A stretch of DNA of 14,352 bases from contig JAJPXR010000152.1 in the NCBI GenBank assembly GCA_021205375.1, positions 1 to 14,352 of the forward strand, given 5' to 3'. Every line of letters begins with the position of its first letter. The first letter of the stretch is position 1. Source of the DNA: Clostridiales bacterium. GTDB lineage: Bacteria; Bacillota; Clostridia; Oscillospirales; Oscillospiraceae. The position numbers and the translations under genes are program-made. Below, one piece after another: positions 1 through 5,809 of this stretch. The notes below the pieces were generated by a model. It saw only the letters and a program-made list of their open reading frames with translations, had not been told where the DNA came from and made no database searches.

Positions 1-215
1 CCATCGGCTCCCGGCCCAATACAAGCTGGCTGCCGAAGGCCATTGGGCGGGATGCTGCCGGGTATCTGGTGGCGTCAGAGGATGGTGCGACCAGCTTGCC
101 TGGTGTCTTTGCAGCTGGAGACCTCCGGACGAAGGCGCTTCGGCAGGTGGTCACCGCTGCTGCGGACGGAGCCGCCTGTATCCGGTCAGTGGAGGCATAT
201 TTGAGACAGCCGTAG
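1..215 (+). CDS. trxB: Thioredoxin reductase, C-terminal fragment (5' end outside window)
   Basis: Reading from base 3, the last 70 codons to the TAG at 213-215 give the C-terminal end of a thioredoxin-reductase-type flavoprotein. Visible marks are IGSRPNT, GYLVASEDGATSLPGVFAAGD (the second FAD-binding motif, GxFAAGD) and RQVVTAAADGA, which precedes the last helix. The family reduces thioredoxin with NADPH and FAD in the cytoplasm. The CxxC redox pair lies upstream of the window and cannot be checked, so a related pyridine-nucleotide disulfide oxidoreductase is possible. It is followed at once by an intrinsic terminator, so it looks like the last gene of its unit. Reduced thioredoxin could serve the sulfur pathway downstream, but the sequence shows no operon link. 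Confidence 0.85.
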   Translation, partial: IGSRPNTSWLPKAIGRDAAGYLVASEDGATSLPGVFAAGDLRTKALRQVVTAAADGAACIRSVEAYLRQP

Positions 216-235
216 GACTGCCCTCTTTTCACTGT

Positions 236-270
236 GGCCTGACAGCTTTCCCCTGTCAGGCCATTATTTT
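236..270 (+). terminator. Rho-independent terminator after trxB
   Basis: A perfect 10-bp stem, GGCCTGACAG (236-245) with CTGTCAGGCC (253-262), has a 7-nt loop and is followed by ATTATTTT. It lies 20 bases after the trxB stop and separates that gene from the regulator at 295. Confidence 0.9.
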
Positions 271-294
271 ATCAAAAATCGGGGTGATAAGCTC

Positions 295-1461
295 ATGTAT
301 GCAAAAAGGTCGATTCTCGTGGCGATTGACGAGATGCCGGAACCGGTTTGGGAAATTTTTTCAGAGCAGTTTGCCATTACCTTTCTCCGGGATGGCAGAG
401 ACGTGAAGCCATTGCTCCAGAAGAGGAGCTTCGACATTCTCTTTCTGGATCTTTTTCTGTCTGGAGAAGATGGATTGCAGTTGCTGCGGGACATCCATAC
501 CACAGGGAGTACACAGGGAGGGGCAAAGCCCCGGAAGTACCGCTTGACGGCAGGAGCACCGCTTGACGGTGACGGTATTCTCCCGGCCGTCATTCTGACC
601 AGTGCAGCACCTAACTTTTCCTTTGCCAGGGAGGGACTACTGTATGGGGCCTGCGACTATCTCCTGCACCCTTTTGAAAAACAAACCTTGGCCGAATGCC
701 TGGAACGTGTCTGCCGCCGACGGGACAGCCAGTCTCAAGCAAGGGCGTCCCCTCTGGGGATTCCCTTCGGTCACAGCCCGGAAGTGCCGCTTAACGACGG
801 AGATCGTGTTCTGACGGAGCTGATGCTGACGCTTACTCCCTGCCTGGGAACAGACAGTTTTCCCTATCGGTTGGAGCAGTGTATGGAGCAGATTTTGGCC
901 TACACCCCCAACCCCATTCAGGCAGATTACCAGTGCCGGGTCTTTTTTCGGATGTTGGTGAAAGAGACCTTTGAACGATATAGCTGGCTGTCCAACTTCC
1001 TCACGCGGTCGGAATGTGAAGGGATTGAAGCAATCCGTGACAATGACAGCCATTTAGTACAGTCCACCTGTATGCACAAGGGGAATTGGTTAAACAGCAC
1101 GATTTCTATCCTCTACCCGGCAACGAAAGACCAGACCATCAACGAGGTTTTGGTCTATATGCTGAACCATGTGGATACTCCGGGCTTTCAGCGCGAAGTG
1201 GCCCAGACCTTTTACATCAGCCCTTCCGCCCTCAGTGAGCGTTTCGCAAAGACCGTGGGGATTTCTTATCACACCTGGTTACAGCGTATCCGTCTCCATC
1301 GAGCGGCATTCCTGCTTCGTAACACCGATTTGAAGCTCTATGAGGTCTGCGCTCAGCTAGGTTTCCGGGATGCTGGCTATTTTTCCCGTCAGTTCCGCCA
1401 ACAGATGGGGGTATCTGTTTCAGACTACCGAAAAGATCCAGGGCAGGATTTTCAAATCTAA
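295..1461 (+). CDS. Response regulator with receiver domain and C-terminal AraC-type HTH
   Basis: The 388-residue protein has a receiver-like domain (about 5-140), a helical middle (about 165-270) and an AraC/XylS double helix-turn-helix (about 275-380; FQREVAQTFYISPSALSERF, then LYEVCAQLGFRDAGYFSRQF). The receiver keeps an acidic pair (D12/E13), the phospho-acceptor D52 in ILFLDLF, and T102 in VILTSA. The usual lysine of the KPF motif is a histidine (H125 in LLHPF), so phosphorylation chemistry may be altered. Residues 74-94 are an insertion made by the dispersed repeat at 514-575. ATG 295 has a GGGGTGA ribosome site 7-8 bases upstream. No histidine kinase is present in the window. Position just upstream of the sulfate operon suggests it controls that operon, which is inference. 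It has its own terminator and is probably transcribed alone. Confidence 0.88.
   Translation: MYAKRSILVAIDEMPEPVWEIFSEQFAITFLRDGRDVKPLLQKRSFDILFLDLFLSGEDGLQLLRDIHTTGSTQGGAKPRKYRLTAGAPLDGDGILPAVILTSAAPNFSFAREGLLYGACDYLLHPFEKQTLAECLERVCRRRDSQSQARASPLGIPFGHSPEVPLNDGDRVLTELMLTLTPCLGTDSFPYRLEQCMEQILAYTPNPIQADYQCRVFFRMLVKETFERYSWLSNFLTRSECEGIEAIRDNDSHLVQSTCMHKGNWLNSTISILYPATKDQTINEVLVYMLNHVDTPGFQREVAQTFYISPSALSERFAKTVGISYHTWLQRIRLHRAAFLLRNTDLKLYEVCAQLGFRDAGYFSRQFRQQMGVSVSDYRKDPGQDFQI
514..575 (+). repeat. Dispersed structured repeat, copy A (inside the regulator gene)
   Basis: The copy reads CAGGGA, then a 5-bp hairpin GGGGC-AAA-GCCCC (520-532), then GGAAGTACCGCTTGACGG, then a second near-identical unit CAGGAGCACCGCTTGACGG (551-569). 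Bases 514-550 match the inverted copy at 7101-7137 at 31 of 37 positions. It is in frame, has no stop, and encodes residues 74-94 of the regulator, lengthening the segment just before the VILTSA strand of the receiver domain. Confidence 0.75.
777..800 (+). repeat. Possible partial copy D of the dispersed repeat
   Basis: CCCGGAAGTGCCGCTTAACG followed by ACGG resembles the 3' unit of copies A and C (CGGAAGTGCCxCTTGA-GG). It lies in the linker between the receiver and helical domains of the regulator. The 5' end (CAGGGA) and the adjoining hairpin are not recognisable, although a short CCCC-TCT-GGGG stem lies about 20 bases upstream. At this length chance similarity is possible. Confidence 0.4.
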
Positions 1462-1468
1462 GAAAAAC

Positions 1469-1498
1469 GGCAGCGTAGTTTTTATGCTGCCATTTTTT
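1469..1498 (+). terminator. Rho-independent terminator after the regulator gene
   Basis: A 9-bp stem (1469-1477 with 1483-1491, one G-U pair) closes a 5-nt loop and is followed by ATTTTTT. It lies 8 bases after the regulator stop and isolates the regulator from the sulfate operon. Confidence 0.88.
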
Positions 1499-1571
1499 AA
1501 GAATTTTTTCCTTGCAAGGGAGGAATAGATTCGGAACTGGGTGGAATTGTTTCACAAGGGCGGATCAGGGG

Positions 1572-1599
1572 TTGCATTTTTTTCGTTGTTGGGTAAAAT
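1572..1599 (+). promoter_or_regulatory. Candidate sigma-70 promoter of the sulfate operon
   Basis: TTGCAT (1572-1577), a 16-nt T-rich spacer and TAAAAT (1594-1599) form a near-consensus promoter. It lies downstream of the regulator's terminator and about 55 bases upstream of the leader ORF. Just downstream, CCTGTTAAT-CCTGTAGGA (from about 1617) contains two CCTGT units 9 bases apart, which could be an activator or repressor site. That last point is speculative. Confidence 0.65.
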
Positions 1600-1653
1600 A
1601 GCTATCGTAACATAAACCTGTTAATCCTGTAGGAATATAGGGAGATGAAACTG

Positions 1654-1749
1654 ATGCGATTTCTTCAATTCCAGGATCTCCTCCAGATGCGAATGCGATG
1701 TCGCATTTCGAACGCAGCAAACGAAGGACATCCACTTATCACGAAATGA
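1654..1749 (+). CDS. Short leader peptide ORF upstream of the sulfate transport genes
   Basis: A 31-codon ORF starts at ATG 1654, nine bases after GGGAG (1640-1644), and ends with TGA at 1747-1749. It begins MRFLQFQDLLQMRMRCR, is arginine-rich, and has one cysteine codon (TGT 1699-1701). Its stop overlaps the GAGG (1748-1751) that serves the binding-protein start at 1761, which is the layout of a translationally coupled regulatory leader. A hairpin (1692-1707) lies over the cysteine codon. A second pairing, GGAGAT (1641-1646) with ATCTCC (1676-1681), could hide the leader's own ribosome site. Leader peptides that sense cysteine supply are known upstream of sulfur genes in some bacteria. Whether this one does so is inference. 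An ATG at 1645 is in frame but too close to the ribosome site. Confidence 0.55.
   Translation: MRFLQFQDLLQMRMRCRISNAANEGHPLITK
1692..1707 (+). promoter_or_regulatory. Palindrome / hairpin in the leader region
   Basis: AATGCGA-TG-TCGCATT is a perfect 7+7 inverted repeat. As RNA it would form AATGCG-ATGT-CGCATT. No U-run follows, so it is not an intrinsic terminator. It could be an operator, or a pause or anti-coupling hairpin, because it covers the only cysteine codon of the leader ORF. Its role is unknown. Confidence 0.5.
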
Positions 1750-1760
1750 GGTACATAAAA

Positions 1761-2930
1761 ATGAAAAAGCTCAAACGAATTACCCTGCTGTTGCTGTCGC
1801 TGTCTCTAGTTCTGGGGGCGCTGACCGCCTGCTCCAGCTCCAGCAGCTCTGACACCGGTGACGCCGACGCCTCCGCTGTTTCCACCGATTCCGACACTTC
1901 TGCGGCCACGGAAAGCGAAGCCACAGAGAATGCAGAATCCACGTCCACGGAAGCAGTAGAGATCACCAACGTCTCATACGACCCTACCCGTGAGTTGTAC
2001 GCAGCCTACAATGAACTGTTTGCCGCCTACTGGCTGGAGGAAACCGGCCAGGAGGTCACCATCGTTCAGTCCCACGGTGGCTCCGGCAAGCAGGCCCTTG
2101 AGGTAGCCAACGGGCTGGAGGCCGATGTGGTTACCCTGGCCCTGGAGGGCGACGTGGACTCCATCGTGGACGCCGGACTGATTGAAGACGGCTACACCTC
2201 CGAGTTTGACAACGACAGCGCTCCTTACACCTCCTCCATCGTGTTCCTGGTACGCTCCGGCAACCCTCTGGAGATTTACGACTGGGACGACTTGCTCCGG
2301 GACGATGTTGGAATCATCACACCTAACCCCAAGACCTCCGGCGGCGCCCGTTGGAACTATCTGGCCGCTTGGTACTACTTTGAACAGCAGGGCCAAAGTG
2401 AGGACGAAATCATCGCGTCTATGACCACCCTCTACGCGAACGTGGTCGTGCTGGACTCCGGTGCGCGGGGCGCCACCACCTCCTTTGTGGAGAACGGTCA
2501 GGGCGATGTACTGCTGGCCTGGGAGAACGAAGCGTTCCTGACGCTGGAGGAATACCCTGGTGAATATGAAATCGTCTATCCCTCCGTCTCCATCCTGTGC
2601 CAGCCCACGGTGGCCATCGTCGATGAGGTAGTTGACAACCGAGGAACCAGGGATGTCGCTACCGCCTACCTGGAGTATCTCTACTCTGACGAGGCCCAGG
2701 AGTTGGAGGCCCAGAACTTCTACCGCCCCACCAATGAGGAGGTTCTGGCGGCCTATACTTTGGAGACTGACAGCAAGACCATAACAGAGATCCCCGAAGA
2801 CGGCAAATGGATCATCACCGACGGCTTTGAGCTGACCGACATCAATTACTTCGGCGGCTGGGATGAGGCCACGGAAAAGCACTTTGTGGACGGCGGCATT
2901 TTCGACAGCTTCTACGAAGAAGCGGGATAA
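1761..2930 (+). CDS. sbp: Sulfate ABC transporter, substrate-binding lipoprotein
   Basis: The protein has 389 residues from ATG 1761. It starts with a lipoprotein signal peptide (charged MKKLKR, hydrophobic core, LTAC lipobox with Cys24), then a Ser/Thr/acidic linker to about residue 70 that would hold it off the membrane. The mature part carries the sulfate-binding signatures NVSYDPTRELY, QSHGGSGKQA, GLEADVVTLAL and PNPKTSGGARWNYLAAW, which mark the Sbp/CysP family. It captures sulfate (perhaps thiosulfate) outside the cell and delivers it to CysT/CysW. The start at 1761 is preferred because GAGG (1748-1751) is 9 bases upstream and the signal peptide follows directly. In-frame ATGs at 1746 and 1698 would add residues before the signal sequence. 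It is the first transport gene of the operon. Confidence 0.95.
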   Translation: MKKLKRITLLLLSLSLVLGALTACSSSSSSDTGDADASAVSTDSDTSAATESEATENAESTSTEAVEITNVSYDPTRELYAAYNELFAAYWLEETGQEVTIVQSHGGSGKQALEVANGLEADVVTLALEGDVDSIVDAGLIEDGYTSEFDNDSAPYTSSIVFLVRSGNPLEIYDWDDLLRDDVGIITPNPKTSGGARWNYLAAWYYFEQQGQSEDEIIASMTTLYANVVVLDSGARGATTSFVENGQGDVLLAWENEAFLTLEEYPGEYEIVYPSVSILCQPTVAIVDEVVDNRGTRDVATAYLEYLYSDEAQELEAQNFYRPTNEEVLAAYTLETDSKTITEIPEDGKWIITDGFELTDINYFGGWDEATEKHFVDGGIFDSFYEEAG

Positions 2931-2952
2931 TAAATCGCCTCTGCTCTGAAAC

Positions 2953-2984
2953 AGGGGAATGGACTTCGGCCCATTCCCCTTTCC
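2953..2984 (+). terminator. Hairpin between the binding-protein and permease genes (partial terminator or mRNA stabiliser)
   Basis: A perfect 10-bp stem, AGGGGAATGG (2953-2962) with CCATTCCCCT (2971-2980), has an 8-nt loop and is followed only by TTTCC. The tail is weak. A leaky terminator or 3' protective hairpin that raises binding-protein mRNA above permease mRNA is the likely role, as is common after ABC binding-protein genes. Confidence 0.6.
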
Positions 2985-3005
2985 TTATGAAAGGGTGAAA
3001 GCACT

Positions 3006-3848
3006 TTGAAACGCAAACAGAAGAAAAAAACACGGGTCATTCCTGGCTTCGGCCTGTCGTTGGGCATTACTGTCACCATTTTGAGCCTGGTGGTCGTTAT
3101 CCCCCTCTGTTCTCTGGTGGTATTCACCAGCCAGATGAGCTTTTCGGATTTTATCTCCACCGTGACATCTTCACGGGTTATGTCCAGCTACTGGGTCAGC
3201 TTTTCAACGGCGCTGGTGGCCTCCCTGATCAACGCCGGAATGGGCCTCATGATTGCCTGGGTGCTGGTACGGTATGACTTCCCAGGCAAGCGAATCATGG
3301 ACGGCATGATTGAGATTCCCTTCGCTCTCCCCACCGCCGTGGCCGGTATCTCTCTGACCCATCTGACCACCACAAACGGCTGGGTGGGCAATCTGTTCGA
3401 TAAAATCGGCATCCAAATCGCTTACACCAGAATCGGCATCACAGTGGCTCTGGTCTTTATTGGCATCCCCTTCGTGGTGCGCTCTGTCCAGCCGGTTTTG
3501 GAAAAAATCGACCCCCAGTACGAAGAGGCGGCGGGCATGATGGGAGCTACCCGATGCTATACGTTCTTCCGGGTGATTCTCCCGGAGATCCTCCCCGCGC
3601 TGATTGCCGGTTTTACGATGGCCTTTGCCCGCTGCCTGGGGGAATACGGCAGCGTGGTATTTATCGCGGGAAACACCCCTTACAAAACGGAAATTACGCC
3701 ATTGCTGATTATGGCTCAGCTTCAGGAATATGATTATGCCAGCGCCACCTCCATTGCCCTGGTCATGCTCATTGCGGCGTTCCTGATTCTGTTTATCAAC
3801 GCCGTTCTGCAAAGCCGCACGTCCAAAATCGTCAGCGGCATCGAATAG
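3006..3848 (+). CDS. cysT: Sulfate ABC transporter permease CysT (CysU)
   Basis: This 280-residue integral membrane protein has about six hydrophobic segments (near 14-40, 60-87, 99-117, 143-161, 193-220 and 246-266). It carries the permease EAA loop EEAAGMMGATRCYTFFRVILP, which docks on the ATPase, followed by the family-typical ARCLGEYGSVVFIAGN. It pairs with CysW to form the sulfate channel. The start is TTG 3006, chosen because AAGGGTG lies about 9 bases upstream and a basic N-terminus (KRKQKKK) precedes the first membrane helix. The gene follows the binding-protein gene after the hairpin at 2953 and ends 10 bases before cysW, its stop leading into cysW's AGGAGG. Confidence 0.95.
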   Translation: MKRKQKKKTRVIPGFGLSLGITVTILSLVVVIPLCSLVVFTSQMSFSDFISTVTSSRVMSSYWVSFSTALVASLINAGMGLMIAWVLVRYDFPGKRIMDGMIEIPFALPTAVAGISLTHLTTTNGWVGNLFDKIGIQIAYTRIGITVALVFIGIPFVVRSVQPVLEKIDPQYEEAAGMMGATRCYTFFRVILPEILPALIAGFTMAFARCLGEYGSVVFIAGNTPYKTEITPLLIMAQLQEYDYASATSIALVMLIAAFLILFINAVLQSRTSKIVSGIE

Positions 3849-3858
3849 GAGGCCCACA

Positions 3859-4680
3859 ATGAAACAAAAACAGTCCGGCCCATTGAAGTGGGTTCTCATC
3901 GGCGGCAGCGCATTTTTTCTGTTTGTCATGCTGATCCTGCCTCTGATTTACGTTCTCTCCACTGCTTTCCGAGACGGGATACAGGTGTATATCGAGTCGG
4001 TGACAGATGAATACGCAGTGAAGGCCATCCTTTTGACCATCAGGGCCACGGTATCCGCTGTGGTTATCAACACCCTGTTTGTTGTGTTCGCCGCCTGGTG
4101 CATCACTCGGTTTCAGTTCCTGGGTTATTATATCATCTCTACCCTCATTGACCTGCCGCTGACAGTCTCACCCATTATCGCAGGCTTGATTTATGTCCTC
4201 ACCTTTGGGCGGCAGAGTGCTCTCTACCCCTACCTCCAGAAGCTGGGCATTTCTATCATCTACGCAGTCCCAGGCATTGTTCTGGCGACGATTTTTGTCA
4301 CCTTCCCCTTCATCTCCCGTGAAATCATCCCGGTGCTTACCGCCGCCGGGACAGACGAGGAGGAGGCCGCCGCTCTGATGGGCGCCAACGGCTGGACCAT
4401 CTTCTGGCGGGTGACGTTCCCCCACATCAAGTGGGCACTGCTCTACGGTGTGGTGCTGTGTACCGCCCGTGCTATGGGAGAGTTCGGCGCGGTTTCCGTC
4501 CTCTCCGGGCACCTGCGGGGCAAGACGAACACCATGCCCTTGTACATCGAGCTGTTGTATCAGGGCTACGACTACACAGGAGCCTTTGCCATCTCCTCCA
4601 TTCTGGTGGTCATGGCCATCATCATTTTGATTTTGCGCAGTGTGCTGGAATATCTCGGCAAGAAAGACAGGGAGGCTTAA
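3859..4680 (+). CDS. cysW: Sulfate ABC transporter permease CysW
   Basis: This 273-residue membrane protein has a first helix at about 12-35 and further helices around 60-85, 95-115, 135-155, 190-215 and 240-262. The EAA loop is EEEAAALMGANGWTIFWRVTFP, cut here to its core EEAAALMGANGW, and is followed by ARAMGEFGAVSVLSG, typical of CysW. ATG 3859 has a strong AGGAGG 7-8 bases upstream that overlaps the end of cysT, so the two permeases are probably made together. It forms the heterodimeric channel with CysT in the cytoplasmic membrane. The next gene starts 3 bases after its stop. Confidence 0.95.
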   Translation: MKQKQSGPLKWVLIGGSAFFLFVMLILPLIYVLSTAFRDGIQVYIESVTDEYAVKAILLTIRATVSAVVINTLFVVFAAWCITRFQFLGYYIISTLIDLPLTVSPIIAGLIYVLTFGRQSALYPYLQKLGISIIYAVPGIVLATIFVTFPFISREIIPVLTAAGTDEEEAAALMGANGWTIFWRVTFPHIKWALLYGVVLCTARAMGEFGAVSVLSGHLRGKTNTMPLYIELLYQGYDYTGAFAISSILVVMAIIILILRSVLEYLGKKDREA

Positions 4681-4683
4681 ACG

Positions 4684-5763
4684 ATGGAACAGCAATTTTA
4701 TGTGGAAATGCGGGACATCAACAAACAGTTCGGCGATTTTCAGGCGCTGGAGCAAATCAACTTCGGCATTGAGAAGGGCAAATTGATTGGTCTGCTGGGG
4801 CCCAGCGGCAGCGGAAAGACCACCATCCTCCGCATCCTGGCGGGATTGGAGACCGCCGAGGCCGGCGACATTATCATCAACGGCCAGGTGGTCAACGATA
4901 TTCCCGCCAGCCAGCGAGGGATTGGATTTGTGTTCCAAAACTACGCCCTGTTTCGCTACATGACCGTGTTTGAAAATGTGGCCTTCGGCCTGCGGGTACA
5001 AAAGTGGCCCAAGGACAAAGTTAAGGCACGGGTAGACGAAATGCTCCGCCTGGTGGGGCTGGACGGTCTGGAGAAGCGTTATCCCAGCCAGCTCTCCGGC
5101 GGGCAGCGGCAGCGGGTCGCTTTCGCCAGGGCGCTGGCCCCGGAGCCACAGCTTTTGCTGCTGGATGAACCCTTTGCCGCCATCGACGCCAAAGTGCGCC
5201 AGGAACTGCGGAGATGGCTGAAGGGGATGATTTCCACCGTTGGCATTACCAGCATCTTTGTTACCCATGACCAGGAAGAGGCCATTGAGGTGGCCGACGA
5301 AATCATCATCACCAATCAGGGCCGCATTGAGCAGATTGGCAAGCCTGTGGACATCTACCAGAACCCCACCACTCCATTTGTGGCTCGCTTCATCGGAGAT
5401 TCCGCCGAGCTGGAAAACGTCCACCTGTTCCCCGGCTTCGAGTATGCAGCGGATCAAATCAAGCACGCCATCATTCGTCCGGAATACCTGACCGTTTACA
5501 AAAAGGGGGAGCCGGTGGAGTATCCCAACAGCGTGGAACCGGGGGTGGTGGTGCAGTCCGCCTTCCGGGGAACTGTGACGGAGTATCAGATCCGGCTCTC
5601 CGACGGCACGATCATCACCGCCAACCGTCTGGTGGACACCGCGCCTTTGGCTGAGGGCGAACAGGTGCAGATCTTCGCCCGGCGATTGCTGGCCTTTGAT
5701 GAGGAACGTGCCTTCCCGGTGGAAAACATCTGCCTTGCCGGGGTACGGCCATATGTCATTTGA
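4684..5763 (+). CDS. cysA: Sulfate ABC transporter ATP-binding protein CysA
   Basis: The 359-residue ATPase has Walker A GPSGSGKT (39-46), Q-loop Q85, signature LSGGQ (137-141), Walker B LLLLDE (157-162) and H-loop H195. The C-terminal third, from about 235, is the TOBE-type regulatory domain typical of CysA. It hydrolyses ATP on the inner face of the membrane to drive sulfate import through CysT/CysW. GGGAGG upstream overlaps the cysW end, and the ATG is 3 bases after the cysW stop. Length and motifs are those of an intact family member. Confidence 0.95.
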   Translation: MEQQFYVEMRDINKQFGDFQALEQINFGIEKGKLIGLLGPSGSGKTTILRILAGLETAEAGDIIINGQVVNDIPASQRGIGFVFQNYALFRYMTVFENVAFGLRVQKWPKDKVKARVDEMLRLVGLDGLEKRYPSQLSGGQRQRVAFARALAPEPQLLLLDEPFAAIDAKVRQELRRWLKGMISTVGITSIFVTHDQEEAIEVADEIIITNQGRIEQIGKPVDIYQNPTTPFVARFIGDSAELENVHLFPGFEYAADQIKHAIIRPEYLTVYKKGEPVEYPNSVEPGVVVQSAFRGTVTEYQIRLSDGTIITANRLVDTAPLAEGEQVQIFARRLLAFDEERAFPVENICLAGVRPYVI

Positions 5764-5809
5764 CGAATCGAAAATAAGCGAATAGCGAATGAGAAAGAGG
5801 GAGAAATCA

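Noticed and set aside
1288..1310. Further repeat copy in antisense of the AraC domain
   Set aside because: GGAATGCCGCTCGATGGAGACGG resembles the 3' unit only loosely, and the sense strand encodes conserved HTH residues (RLHRAAFLL). Chance similarity is likelier.
1698..1760. Longer N-terminus for the sulfate-binding lipoprotein from ATG 1698
   Set aside because: It would put about 21 non-hydrophobic residues before the signal peptide. The ribosome site fits 1761, and the region is better explained by the leader ORF.
1974..2882. 302-residue minus-strand open frame under the binding-protein gene
   Set aside because: It is a shadow of a clear sulfate-binding protein. Composition and lack of start signals argue against a gene.
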